This document shows positions 1-6,427 of a stretch of DNA of 10,414 nt, in pieces. The translations under genes and the position numbers were made by a program. The stretch lies in assembly GCA_030706285.1 (NCBI GenBank), contig JAUZOU010000072.1, forward strand, positions 1 through 10,414. The letters are read 5' to 3'. Positions within the stretch are counted from its first letter, which is position 1. Each line of letters starts with the position of its first letter. Origin of the DNA: Bacteroidota bacterium (GTDB lineage Bacteria; Bacteroidota; Bacteroidia; Bacteroidales; UBA1402). The notes beneath the pieces were generated by a model, which worked only from the letters and a program-made list of their open reading frames with translations, had not been told where the DNA came from and did not search any database.

Positions 1-16
1 CAATTTTTTTTAACAT
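1..16 (-). CDS. Possible first codons of a further gene of the nusB-coaE operon (cut by window edge)
   Basis: On the minus strand an ATG at 16-14 lies 11 bases after the coaE stop and opens a frame reading M-L-K-K-I before the window ends. The spacing fits a fifth gene in the operon. Only five codons are visible, so neither the reading frame nor any product can be confirmed; the run of A residues could equally be non-coding A/T-rich sequence following coaE. Confidence 0.25.
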
Positions 17-27
17 ATAAATAAGAG

Positions 28-639
28 TTAATGTGTATAAAGTTTGTTTGTTGAGTTTTTCGTTAAAATGAGGTTGAGCAACTGCTGAACCTGAGGAATC
101 AATGCGTGTGCCCCGTCATTGATGATCACATAATCAGCCCTCCTCACCAACTCAGCCTCAGGCAGCTGGTGATTGATACGTGCCTTGATAGATTTTGATG
201 TCATATTCTCGCGATTCGACGTTCTGGCAATTCGGACAACTTCCGGTGCAGAGATGCATAATATGGCATCAAAATGATTGTCCAAACCAGCCTCATATAA
301 GATGGCACTTTCCATGACCACCGCAGGTGAATACGAATGAATCGATGTCCATTTGCCAAAATCACGCATCACAGCCGGGTGAACCAGGGCATTGACCTGT
401 TTCAACATCGTTGCATCTGAAAAAATCCGTTCGGCGAGCATTCTACGATTTAACTGCCCTCCCATATATAGATCAGGCCCGAATAACTCAATCATTGAAT
501 CTTTCAGCGTCAGGTCCGTTTCATATAATTCCTTGGTACGTGAATCAGAGTCATAGACCGGAATACCCATCACCTGCAATAATTTTGCAACGACGGATTT
601 GCCACTCCCAATGCCACCTGTCAATCCAAGTAATATCAT
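28..639 (-). CDS. coaE: Dephospho-CoA kinase
   Basis: Last enzyme of coenzyme A synthesis: it phosphorylates the 3'-hydroxyl of the ribose of dephospho-CoA using ATP, in the cytoplasm. The 203-residue protein is normal family length. Visible signs are the P-loop GGIGSGKS at residues 8-15, the short YDSD segment at 29-32 where the family has its substrate-binding acidic residues, LVHPAV near 85-90, LYEAGLD near 114-120, and RINHQ followed by ADYVIINDG near 154-176, all typical CoaE landmarks. I chose the ATG at 639 rather than one six codons upstream at 657 because homologues begin directly at the first beta strand before the P-loop, and because this ATG overlaps the upstream ybbR stop as ATGA, a usual coupling arrangement. 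The minus-strand sequence AGAGAAGAA just precedes it and may help initiation. It is the last complete gene of the nusB-yajC-ybbR-coaE operon. Confidence 0.95.
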   Translation of the reverse strand: MILLGLTGGIGSGKSVVAKLLQVMGIPVYDSDSRTKELYETDLTLKDSMIELFGPDLYMGGQLNRRMLAERIFSDATMLKQVNALVHPAVMRDFGKWTSIHSYSPAVVMESAILYEAGLDNHFDAILCISAPEVVRIARTSNRENMTSKSIKARINHQLPEAELVRRADYVIINDGAHALIPQVQQLLNLILTKNSTNKLYTH

Positions 640-1637
640 TTCTTCTCTATCAGACAATTAACACTTTCGGGTTGAATCCGGACATTCTGTACAAAATCCG
701 GTGATTTAACCAGTGAGAGTTTTTGAAATTTGTTGGTAGAATGAACCAGATCATCAAAATAAACAGCGACCTGAAAATCATTTACTGTAACGCTCTCATA
801 CGAAGAGAGTCCGACAAAAAACGACACCTTTACTTCCGGAGGAAAAGACAACAGCATCTCATTTGCAGGGAAATTCAGTCCGATAACCGGGATACTGAAC
901 GTGCGTTCCGTATACTCCTCCGCACGAATCCTGACAAATACCTTCCTGGACGAGAACTGTACATACGGTATTTTTTTCAGAGAAACGGCATAGGTTGTCG
1001 TTTGATTAAGGCCGGAGACATTCAGCAAGTTCGTTTCAATATACGCCAGACTGTCCAGCACTTTTTGAGGCCCATAGACAACAATCGTCGATGGATGCAC
1101 ATCCGGCTCACTGGTCATAAAATATTGTGGCGAACATGTAATGTGCTTATGCAATAGGACCGGCACCGTTTTGCTGGCTTTCCTGACGTAATTAAGCACC
1201 ATTGAATCAGGACTGACAGACAGCAATTGAGTGGTCGGACGAAGTTTACCTCTGATGCTCGACTCAATGGAGCCCATTTGTACATAGCTTAATCCTTCCC
1301 TTCGATACCAATCCATCGGATCAATATGGACAGTCAGGCTCCTTCTATGCTTGAAGTAATAATACAAAGACGTACCTCTGTCTCTTAATGTAATGGCCAA
1401 TTCTTTCGGGAGCGAGTTGGTGACGATAATGCTGTCAGGCATCTCCTCATATTCGACAGGAATATTTATCTGAAATTCAGTGATTTCCTGTAAAGACTGC
1501 AACATCCAAAAGAAAAAGGAGACCAACAAAAAAATCAGAAAAATCAACACTTCTTTACTGATTTTACTCTTAAAGAAGAAGCTGATTTTTCTGATTGTTT
1601 GTTTCAGAAATACCCATATGATACGAACGATTCCCAT
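636..1637 (-). CDS. YbbR-like domain protein, membrane anchored
   Basis: A 333-residue protein with a basic N-terminus (several K/R between residues 5 and 28), one strong transmembrane helix at about 29-46 rich in Leu, Ile and Phe, and a large extracytoplasmic part of beta-rich character. Segments such as FQINIPVEYEEMPDS just after the helix, and the later VYGPQKVLDSLAYIET, match the pattern of repeated YbbR domains. In Firmicutes the YbbR protein CdaR regulates the diadenylate cyclase CdaA; here no cdaA is adjacent, so that role should not be assumed. The position between yajC and coaE is, from my knowledge of Bacteroidales genomes, a recurring order. Its stop codon overlaps the coaE start (ATGA) and its ATG lies 22 bases after the yajC stop, so it is cotranscribed. 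The biochemical role in Bacteroidota is unknown; the family assignment is fairly secure. Confidence 0.8.
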   Translation of the reverse strand: MGIVRIIWVFLKQTIRKISFFFKSKISKEVLIFLIFLLVSFFFWMLQSLQEITEFQINIPVEYEEMPDSIIVTNSLPKELAITLRDRGTSLYYYFKHRRSLTVHIDPMDWYRREGLSYVQMGSIESSIRGKLRPTTQLLSVSPDSMVLNYVRKASKTVPVLLHKHITCSPQYFMTSEPDVHPSTIVVYGPQKVLDSLAYIETNLLNVSGLNQTTTYAVSLKKIPYVQFSSRKVFVRIRAEEYTERTFSIPVIGLNFPANEMLLSFPPEVKVSFFVGLSSYESVTVNDFQVAVYFDDLVHSTNKFQKLSLVKSPDFVQNVRIQPESVNCLIEKK

Positions 1638-1659
1638 CTGGGTAGATCTTTTGTCTTAC

Positions 1660-1992
1660 TTATTTCTTTTCCTCAGTTGCTTCAGGCGTATGGGCAGCGA
1701 ATACAGCCGTCTTTTCAACTCTAACTCTGACATTATCAGAAATTTCGATAATGAAAGAATCGTCTTTCACTTCACGGATTTTACCGTAAATTCCACCTGA
1801 AGTAACGATCCGATCACCCTGTTTGAGGGCTGCTCGTGCTTTTTGAATTTCTTTTTGTTTTTTGTTTTGGGGTCTGATCATGAAAAAATAAAAAACGACG
1901 AAAATCAGGATCAGAACCAACAGTGAAGAATAGCCACTGGCACCAGCATTCGCTCCGGAAGCTGCTTGTAATAAAATGGAGGACAAGATCAT
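1660..1992 (-). CDS. yajC: Preprotein translocase accessory subunit YajC
   Basis: Small inner-membrane protein of the SecDF-YajC complex, which assists SecYEG-driven export. The 110 residues show an N-terminal segment rich in Ala, Gly and Ser, a single transmembrane helix at about 22-38, the hallmark FMIRPQ at 37-42, and the conserved cytoplasmic stretch GDRIVTSGGIYGKI at 59-72, followed by a short beta domain and a charged tail ending TEEKK. Length is typical. It lies 69 bases downstream of nusB and 22 upstream of ybbR. That 69-base gap is the widest inside the operon and contains a good Bacteroidota promoter, so yajC-ybbR-coaE can probably be transcribed apart from nusB. A competing frame covering 1814-2065 is an out-of-frame shadow. 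Confidence 0.96.
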   Translation of the reverse strand: MILSSILLQAASGANAGASGYSSLLVLILIFVVFYFFMIRPQNKKQKEIQKARAALKQGDRIVTSGGIYGKIREVKDDSFIIEISDNVRVRVEKTAVFAAHTPEATEEKK

Positions 1993-2017
1993 GTTCGTGT
2001 TGATTTATTGGGTTTAT

Positions 2018-2050
2018 GTGCAAATATACATTTTTTTTAAAGAACCGCAA
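2018..2050 (-). promoter_or_regulatory. Promoter upstream of yajC
   Basis: Read on the minus strand, TTG (2050-2048) is followed after 19 bases by TATATTTG (2028-2021), a full match to the Bacteroidota -7 box TAnnTTTG with normal spacing. Transcription should begin near 2017, giving a leader of about 25 bases to the yajC ATG. It lies wholly in the nusB-yajC gap. This is a sequence match only; no start site is known. Confidence 0.6.
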
Positions 2051-2061
2051 GACTGAAGAAA

Positions 2062-2988
2062 TCAAGCTTTGAACAGTTTGTTCTGAGCTCTGAGTACGGT
2101 GACAACCTGATCCAGAATACCATTGACGAATGTGCTGCTCTTTTGGGTGCTGTACACCTTTGCAATATCTATGTACTCATTAAGGGTCACGTTGACAGGA
2201 ATATCTTTTATTTCAACAATTTCAGCCAAGGCCACCTGCAGAATCAGCAGATCCATAAGAGCCAAACGGTCAAGTTCCCAGTTTTTAATCGCATCATCGA
2301 TGAGCGCCCGGTATTGTTCCTCATGCAAGATAGTACCGCGGAATAAATCGGAGGCAAATTGATGGTCCGTTTCGTCTTTAAACATTGGAAGAAGCTCCTG
2401 GTCAGCACCATTTTCAAAAGAAAAACGCTTGATTGACTTGATGACAAACGTCACGACAATATCAATATCATCGTTCCAGTAAATACTCTGTTCCTCCAAC
2501 ACATCAATCAAGGTCTCACTGCGCAAGATGATACGCTTAAAGATCTTACGCCAGATTTCTTTATCAGCCTCATATGTTGACTCCGGCTCGTCCATATAGT
2601 CATGGTAGAAATCCTCGGCAACAATAATTTCATAGATCGATTTGACAAACGCCTCCTGATTGCCCCAGGAAATGCCACTATTGTTGATATAATGGTTAAG
2701 GCTATTATTATCAGCCAATTGAGCCGCAAAAGCATTGTCGACAAAACGCCGGTTGGGATTTTTTTCTTCTTCCGATGGAAGATACTTGTTAGAAGCAGCA
2801 TCAATACGCTGACCGGCATAAACAGTGACTGCCAGAATCAACTGAAGCAGGTAATGATACAGTTCATACGATTTTTCAAGACTGTAGAAGAACTCTTTTT
2901 CAGCTTTAGCCAGATCCCTGTTCCCGCCTTGGTAGAAGGCATAGATCATCTGGACTGCCTTGATGCGAATTAAAACGCGATTAATCAT
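2062..2988 (-). CDS. nusB: Transcription antitermination factor NusB, long Bacteroidota form
   Basis: NusB binds boxA RNA with NusE (S10) and keeps RNA polymerase processive on rRNA operons. The recognisable NusB core is in the C-terminal third: residues about 238-297 read LDRLALMDLLILQVALAEI, then DIPVNVTLNEYIDIAK, then KSSTFVNGILD, matching the family's LMDxxIL, DIPxxVxxNE and FVNGxLD motifs in order. The protein is 308 residues, about twice the 130-150 of the classical form. The first half is helical and rich in charged residues; its MINRVLIRIKAVQMIYAFYQ start resembles the N-terminus of normal NusB (RxxAxQxLYxxQ), suggesting an insertion or expansion between first and last helices rather than an added separate domain. 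Long NusB proteins are usual in this phylum as far as I know. The first gene of its operon, divergent from the PUR-type gene; start ATG fits family. Confidence 0.93.
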   Translation of the reverse strand: MINRVLIRIKAVQMIYAFYQGGNRDLAKAEKEFFYSLEKSYELYHYLLQLILAVTVYAGQRIDAASNKYLPSEEEKNPNRRFVDNAFAAQLADNNSLNHYINNSGISWGNQEAFVKSIYEIIVAEDFYHDYMDEPESTYEADKEIWRKIFKRIILRSETLIDVLEEQSIYWNDDIDIVVTFVIKSIKRFSFENGADQELLPMFKDETDHQFASDLFRGTILHEEQYRALIDDAIKNWELDRLALMDLLILQVALAEIVEIKDIPVNVTLNEYIDIAKVYSTQKSSTFVNGILDQVVTVLRAQNKLFKA

Positions 2989-3023
2989 TGTTTGAATGAA
3001 CTGCTTGAACTATTAATAGGCAA

Positions 3024-3031
3024 CAAAATTA
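3024..3031 (-). promoter_or_regulatory. Probable -7 box of the nusB promoter
   Basis: The minus strand reads TAATTTTG, a full match to TAnnTTTG, about 36 bases upstream of the nusB ATG. No clear TTTG is found at the right distance further upstream, so the -33 part is weak or absent. It is the best candidate in the nusB upstream region. Confidence 0.45.
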
Positions 3032-3104
3032 CGATAAAAATCCGAAACAGACATTGCAGGATCAAAATTAAATACAGAAATTTGGAATCAGAATGAGCCA
3101 TGAC

Positions 3105-3119
3105 GGTTTAAGCTAAACC
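3105..3119. repeat. Inverted repeat between divergent nusB and PUR-type genes
   Basis: GGTTTA-AGC-TAAACC is a perfect 6-base inverted repeat with a 3-base centre, lying directly upstream of the likely -7 box of the plus-strand gene and within its promoter spacer. Position and symmetry would suit an operator for a dimeric regulator, but a 6-base repeat can occur by chance and no regulator is known. Confidence 0.3.
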
Positions 3120-3126
3120 TTTCTGC

Positions 3127-3134
3127 TATTTTTC
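3127..3134 (+). promoter_or_regulatory. Candidate -7 box for the PUR-type gene
   Basis: TATTTTTC differs from TAnnTTTG only at the last base and lies 35 bases before the ATG at 3170. No good -33 TTTG is seen at 19-21 bases upstream, so this is a modest candidate. Confidence 0.35.
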
Positions 3135-3169
3135 TGTTGCCACTTTTCACCACATTGATTGCTGAAACT

Positions 3170-3559
3170 ATGGAAGAATTTGAGGATTTCGATAAAGGCA
3201 TTGCCTATAGTCGCTCGGTAAAGGCTGGAAAACGCATCTATTACCTGGATGTCAAACGTAGCCGGAATGATGAACTGTATTTGTCGCTTACGGAGAGCAA
3301 GAAAAAAACGACAGGCAATCCGGATAATCCGGATGTTTCATTTGAAAAACATAAGATTTTTTTATACCCGGAAGACTTTTCAAAATTCACGGAAGCACTG
3401 ATCGATGTGATCAGGTTCATTAAAGATCATGAGCCGGTTTCATCTGCTAGTCGCCCCGAAGACACCAGGTTTGAAGACACGGGATTAGAGGCTGCGGATG
3501 CCTCCGGCATCGATGATACAGAGCCACCTATTAGGCTTGATTTGACTGATTTTGAGTAA
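3170..3559 (+). CDS. PUR-family DNA/RNA-binding protein (DUF3276)
   Basis: A 129-residue protein whose N-terminal part, from FDKGIAYSRSVKAGKRIYYLDVK through YLSLTESKK to FEKHKIFLYPEDFSKFTEAL, has the pattern of the bacterial PUR domain: a strand-rich half with R/K residues exposed for nucleic acid, then a phenylalanine-containing helix (residues about 1-90). Bacterial members such as the Borrelia protein bind DNA and RNA; no target is known for Bacteroidota members. The last 40 residues are a low-complexity acidic tail rich in Asp, Glu, Thr and Ser, presumably disordered. An in-frame TTG at 3137 could add 11 residues, but it overlaps the promoter region, and ATG followed by an acidic segment is the more natural start. 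It is monocistronic on the visible evidence, since rplY has its own promoter downstream. Role in regulation is inference only. Confidence 0.82.
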   Translation: MEEFEDFDKGIAYSRSVKAGKRIYYLDVKRSRNDELYLSLTESKKKTTGNPDNPDVSFEKHKIFLYPEDFSKFTEALIDVIRFIKDHEPVSSASRPEDTRFEDTGLEAADASGIDDTEPPIRLDLTDFE

Positions 3560-3570
3560 AAAGTCCTCCA

Positions 3571-3604
3571 ATTGTAGAAGGAATGGTATTTTTTACTAAC
3601 TTTG
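3571..3604 (+). promoter_or_regulatory. Promoter of rplY
   Basis: ATTG at 3571-3574 and TAACTTTG at 3597-3604 match the Bacteroidota -33 and -7 boxes, with a slightly long 22-base spacer. Initiation near 3608 would leave a leader of roughly 75 bases. A second -7-like TATTTTTG lies at 3655-3662 closer to the gene but has no TTG at the correct distance upstream. Confidence 0.6.
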
Positions 3605-3616
3605 CGCCGCTTTTGA

Positions 3617-3628
3617 CGCATCCGTGCG
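3617..3628 (+). promoter_or_regulatory. Small hairpin near the 5' end of the rplY leader
   Basis: CGCA-TCCG-TGCG forms a four-base-pair stem closed by a UNCG-type tetraloop (UCCG), about 9 bases after the predicted transcript start. It could protect the 5' end or act in ribosomal protein leader control, but the stem is short and the case is weak. Confidence 0.25.
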
Positions 3629-3683
3629 ATGGGAAAATTATAAGCATTACTTATTATTTTTGAGTAACACAAAACCAATTACA

Positions 3684-4277
3684 ATGAAAAAATTAGAATT
3701 GACCGGTACTTCAAGGACCGAATTTGGCAAAAAAGCCGCAACCAGCATCCGTAAAAACGGCCTCGTGCCCTGTGTCCTTTATGGAGGTGAAGCAGTGATC
3801 CACTTCAATCTGAATGAAAACGACACCCGTCCTTTGATCGTAACACCTGACATTCACTATGCAGAATTGACCATAGACGGAAAGAAACACTTGGCTATTC
3901 TGAAAGAAGCTCAGTTCCATCCTGTTAAAGATACGACACTGCATATCGATTTTCTTGAAATCTTTGATAACAAACCGATTATCATGGAAGTTCCTGTTAA
4001 ATTGAGTGGTTTGTCAGAAGGTGTTAAAGAAGGTGGTAAACTAAGCCAGGAACTTCGTAAACTGAAAGTGAAAGGTCTCTATACCGATATTCCTGATGTC
4101 CTTAACATCAATGTAACCAAAATCGGATTGGGTAAAACCCTGCAAGTCGGTGCCCTTTCATTTGACAAACTGGAACTCATGACCGCCAAACAAGCGATCG
4201 TTTGCTCCGTCAAACTGACTCGTGTTGCTCGTGGTTTGGCTGCAGCCGCTGCTAAAGAGGCTACACCTAAAGCATAA
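3684..4277 (+). CDS. rplY: 50S ribosomal protein L25/general stress protein Ctc
   Basis: L25 binds 5S rRNA in the large subunit. The 198-residue protein has two parts: an N-terminal L25 barrel (about residues 1-90; start MKKLELTG, then RTEFGKKAATSIRKNGLVPCVLYG, the family signature), and a C-terminal CTC/TL5 domain (about 91-185, with MEVPVKLSGLSEGVKEGGKL). It ends in an alanine-rich tail, ARGLAAAAAKEATPKA. An in-frame start at 3624 would add 20 residues, but these lie in the predicted leader and have no family counterpart, so the ATG at 3684 is chosen. It has its own promoter and ends just before a strong terminator, so it is probably a single-gene transcript although pth follows, as is common across bacteria. 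Confidence in the family is very high. Confidence 0.96.
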   Translation: MKKLELTGTSRTEFGKKAATSIRKNGLVPCVLYGGEAVIHFNLNENDTRPLIVTPDIHYAELTIDGKKHLAILKEAQFHPVKDTTLHIDFLEIFDNKPIIMEVPVKLSGLSEGVKEGGKLSQELRKLKVKGLYTDIPDVLNINVTKIGLGKTLQVGALSFDKLELMTAKQAIVCSVKLTRVARGLAAAAAKEATPKA

Positions 4278-4296
4278 GTTTCGTCAATAAAACGCT

Positions 4297-4335
4297 AATA
4301 AGGCCGGTCAAATCTATTTGACCGGCCTTATTTTT
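4297..4335 (+). terminator. Intrinsic terminator after rplY
   Basis: A perfect 17-base inverted repeat: the left arm at 4297-4313 contains AAGGCCGGTCAAAT and the right arm at 4316-4332 ATTTGACCGGCCTT, with a tiny centre (effective loop TCTA). It is followed by T residues through 4335, and A residues lie on the left arm, so it could work in both directions. It is the only strong terminator in the window, 20 bases past the rplY stop. Confidence 0.92.
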
Positions 4336-4344
4336 AACCTTAAA

Positions 4345-4376
4345 TTTCATTTCTAACTGTCATATTCCTATTTTTG
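4345..4376 (+). promoter_or_regulatory. Promoter of the pth cluster
   Basis: TATTTTTG at 4369-4376 fully matches the -7 box, and TTTC at 4345-4348 lies 20 bases upstream as an imperfect -33 box. It lies just after the rplY terminator, where a new promoter is needed. The predicted start near 4380 gives a leader of about 100 bases. Confidence 0.55.
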
Positions 4377-4387
4377 CAGGAAATAAA

Positions 4388-4418
4388 CCTGTCAGGAGAA
4401 CAGGCTTAAAAAGTAAGC
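4388..4418 (+). promoter_or_regulatory. Two small hairpins in the pth leader
   Basis: CCTGT (4388-4392) pairs with ACAGG (4400-4404) across a 7-base loop, and GCTTA (4404-4408) with TAAGC (4414-4418) across a 5-base loop, sharing one base. Both would lie at the start of the leader. No known riboswitch or leader peptide is recognised, and the remaining leader to 4481 is A/T-rich without obvious structure. Confidence 0.3.
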
Positions 4419-4481
4419 TCGCATAAACCAACATCAAATCAAGGCTACCTTTTAAACCAGACTCCTTTGAAAAATTTACCT

Positions 4482-5045
4482 ATGCATTTTTTAATCGTCG
4501 GACTTGGAAATATTGGTGCTGAATACCAGCACACGCGTCATAATATCGGATTTGATATATTGGACAACTTAGCCTCGGATGCCGGATTGCTTTTTTCCGA
4601 AAGACGGTACGGTGCTGTCGGTGATATGAAGCTTAAAGGCCATGTGCTGACCCTATTGAAGCCATCCACCTATATGAACCTCAGCGGAAATGCCGTCCGT
4701 TACTGGATGCAGGCTGAAAAAATTCCACTGGAAAACCTCCTGATCGTTGTCGATGACCTGGCACTTCCATTCGGAAGCCTTAGACTTCGCCCGGGAGGAA
4801 GTGATGCTGGTCACAACGGGCTGAAAAACATTCAGGAACTTCTTGGTACTCAAAATTATGCCCGGTTGCGTTTCGGAATCGGAAACAATTATACAAGAGG
4901 ACACCAGGTTGACTTTGTTTTGAGCGGCTGGTCTCCTGAAGATCTCGAAACGCTCCCTGAACGGGTCGATCTGGCCGGTGAGATCATCAAAAGTTTTTGC
5001 CTCTCAGGTATCCAACGGACAATGAACGATTACAACAAACGCTAA
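4482..5045 (+). CDS. pth: Peptidyl-tRNA hydrolase
   Basis: Cleaves the ester bond of peptidyl-tRNAs dropped from ribosomes and so frees tRNA; cytoplasmic and usually essential. The 187 residues are of normal length. Key residues fall where the family has them: N10 in IVGLGN, catalytic H20 in TRHNIGFD, YMNLSG at 64-69, the acidic pair D91-D92 in IVVDDLALPFG, and H111-N112 in GSDAGHNGLKNI. A TTG five codons upstream (4467) keeps the frame, but the ATG at 4482 places the first beta strand and H20 at the standard numbering and is preferred. The stop overlaps the start of the S4-domain gene by one base (TAATG), so the two are likely coupled in translation. Translation-related neighbours on both sides support the call. 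Confidence 0.96.
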   Translation: MHFLIVGLGNIGAEYQHTRHNIGFDILDNLASDAGLLFSERRYGAVGDMKLKGHVLTLLKPSTYMNLSGNAVRYWMQAEKIPLENLLIVVDDLALPFGSLRLRPGGSDAGHNGLKNIQELLGTQNYARLRFGIGNNYTRGHQVDFVLSGWSPEDLETLPERVDLAGEIIKSFCLSGIQRTMNDYNKR

Positions 5046-5494
5046 TGGCAACGGAAGTACGGATAGACAAATGGTTATGGGCCGCACGGATTTACAAGAC
5101 GCGAACCATTGCGGCTGAAGCATGTAAGAAAGGGCGGGTCAGTCTGGCTGGTACCACTCTGAAGCCATCCAGGACAATCAAAGTGGGTGATGTCATCGAC
5201 ATCAAAAAAGCACCCATTACCTGGTCTTTCAAAGTCCTGCAGGCCATCGACCATCGTGTAGGCGCCAAACTGGTTCCGGAAGTTTGGCTGAATGTAACAA
5301 CGCCGGAACAGCTGAAGCTGTTGGAAATCAGCAAACTGTCCGGTTATGCAGGACGCGCCAAAGGTACCGGGCGCCCTACCAAAAAGGATCGTCGCAGCCT
5401 CGTTGATTTCTCGGAAGACGTCAACCATCAGGATCTGGCTGACCAGGAGGCCGGATTGGACTTCGAATTTGATTTCGACAAAGATGAGATGTGA
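5045..5494 (+). CDS. hslR: S4-domain RNA-binding protein, Hsp15 (HslR) type
   Basis: A 149-residue protein with an S4 RNA-binding domain at about residues 5-65: RIDKWLWAARIYKTRTIAAEACKKGRV is the typical Hsp15 beginning, followed by VGDVIDI. A basic segment GRPTKKDRR near 110-117 is also shared with the family. In E. coli, Hsp15 binds free 50S subunits still carrying nascent-chain tRNA and helps recycle them; related RqcP proteins act in C-terminal tailing. Which of these applies here cannot be told from sequence, though adjacency to pth, which also handles peptidyl-tRNA, fits rescue work. The last 30 residues form an acidic tail (FEFDFDKDEM at the end), an addition beyond the short domain. 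The start is fixed by overlap with the pth stop (TAATG). Confidence 0.88.
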   Translation: MATEVRIDKWLWAARIYKTRTIAAEACKKGRVSLAGTTLKPSRTIKVGDVIDIKKAPITWSFKVLQAIDHRVGAKLVPEVWLNVTTPEQLKLLEISKLSGYAGRAKGTGRPTKKDRRSLVDFSEDVNHQDLADQEAGLDFEFDFDKDEM

Positions 5495-5543
5495 GGATCG
5501 TCCTCTCTGTCAAAACCTATCAAACCAGCCATCACAGAAACAC

Positions 5544-6425
5544 ATGGAAAACAATCCGGCAAAACCATCCGATCTGAGCATCATCATTCTGAACTACAAT
5601 GGTCAGGCATGGCTGGAAACGTTGTTGCCTTCACTCAAGCACAATTACCTGGACAAAACACGTTATAAAGTTGACGTTATAGCAGTAGACAATGCCAGTA
5701 CAGATACATCGGTTGATTATTTGAATGCACTCAGTTGGATCAAGCTCATTACATCGCCCATAAACGGAGGATTTGCGTATGGTAACAACCTGGCTATCAA
5801 GACTGTGACATCCAGGTATTTCCTTTTGCTCAACAGTGACACAGAGATACCCAATGCAGGAGGTAATCTGGATGTGCTTATCGACTACATGGATCAATAC
5901 CGGCAAGCCGGTATCATAACCCCGAAAGTCCTACTCAGCCATGGGAAACTAGACCTGGCTTGTCACCGGGGAGAACCAACACCCTGGGCTTCATTCACCT
6001 ATTTCTCAAAATTGGACAGACTCTTTCCACACGTTCATTGCCTCGGACACTATCATCAGAGCTGGAAAAAGCTGGATGAAATTCATTCGATAGACGCCTG
6101 TACGGGAGCAGCCATGTTGGTCCGGACAGCAGCGGTGAAAACAGTCGGGTTACTGGACGAACGTTTTTTTATGTATGCCGAAGATATTGACTGGTGCAAA
6201 CGATTCAGAGAAGCAGGATTCAGCATCATCTTTCATCCGGGTGCCGAACTTGTTCATCATAAATACAAATCCGGCATGAATCAGGGCGAACAGCTGATTC
6301 AATCAAAAACCCATGCCTGGTTTTATAAAACCATGCTCCAATACTACGACAAGCATTATGCCGCACATTATCCGGCCTGCTTCAGGCATCTGTTAAAACG
6401 GTTTGTCGAGATCAAGATCAGCTGA
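5544..6425 (+). CDS. Family 2 glycosyltransferase
   Basis: A cytoplasmic-side enzyme that transfers a sugar from a nucleotide donor; acceptor and sugar are unknown. The 293 residues show the GT-A fold signature: LSIIILNYNG (11-20), VDNASTDTS (48-56), GGFAYGNNLAI (75-85), the metal/nucleotide motif LLLNSDTE (94-101), and GAAMLVRTAAV then LLDERFFMYAEDIDWCKRFREAG (about 188-225) with the ED dyad expected to act as catalytic base. This combination is typical of the rhamnosyltransferase-like branch. No transmembrane helix is evident. An ATG at 5484 overlapping the S4 gene would extend it 20 residues, but the ATG at 5544, 10 residues before the first strand, better fits the family. It follows the S4 gene by 49 bases and is probably cotranscribed with pth. 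Its stop overlaps the opposite-strand acetyltransferase end by 8 bases. Confidence 0.9.
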   Translation: MENNPAKPSDLSIIILNYNGQAWLETLLPSLKHNYLDKTRYKVDVIAVDNASTDTSVDYLNALSWIKLITSPINGGFAYGNNLAIKTVTSRYFLLLNSDTEIPNAGGNLDVLIDYMDQYRQAGIITPKVLLSHGKLDLACHRGEPTPWASFTYFSKLDRLFPHVHCLGHYHQSWKKLDEIHSIDACTGAAMLVRTAAVKTVGLLDERFFMYAEDIDWCKRFREAGFSIIFHPGAELVHHKYKSGMNQGEQLIQSKTHAWFYKTMLQYYDKHYAAHYPACFRHLLKRFVEIKIS

Positions 6426-6427
6426 TC
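6416..6427. repeat. 12-base palindrome at the convergent gene ends
   Basis: GATCAGCTGATC is a perfect palindrome. It contains the TGA of the glycosyltransferase (6423-6425) and, on the other strand, the TGA of the acetyltransferase (6420-6418). No run of T follows, and there is no loop, so it does not look like a terminator. Confidence 0.85.

Noticed and set aside
723..1157. Plus-strand open frame of 144 codons inside ybbR
   Set aside because: It is antisense to a well-supported gene, has no promoter or family match and reads as basic low-information sequence typical of a shadow frame.
1814..2065. Minus-strand frame of 83 codons overlapping yajC
   Set aside because: It runs out of frame through yajC, whose YajC motifs are unmistakable.
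2602..2973. Plus-strand frame of 123 codons inside nusB
   Set aside because: Antisense to nusB, with no recognisable domain and no start signal.
3560..3596. Possible terminator after the PUR-type gene (TCCT...AGGA followed by T-rich sequence)
   Set aside because: The stem is only four base pairs with a long loop and overlaps the rplY promoter; too weak to call.
4467..4481. TTG start adding five residues to Pth
   Set aside because: The ATG at 4482 gives the standard N10/H20 numbering and normal start of the first strand.
5075..5428. Minus-strand frame of 117 codons inside the S4-domain gene
   Set aside because: Cys- and Phe-rich shadow translation antisense to a conserved protein.
5346..5543. 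Longer glycosyltransferase starting inside the S4-domain gene
   Set aside because: The 66 added residues are out-of-frame translation of the S4 gene's tail and contain no GT2 features.
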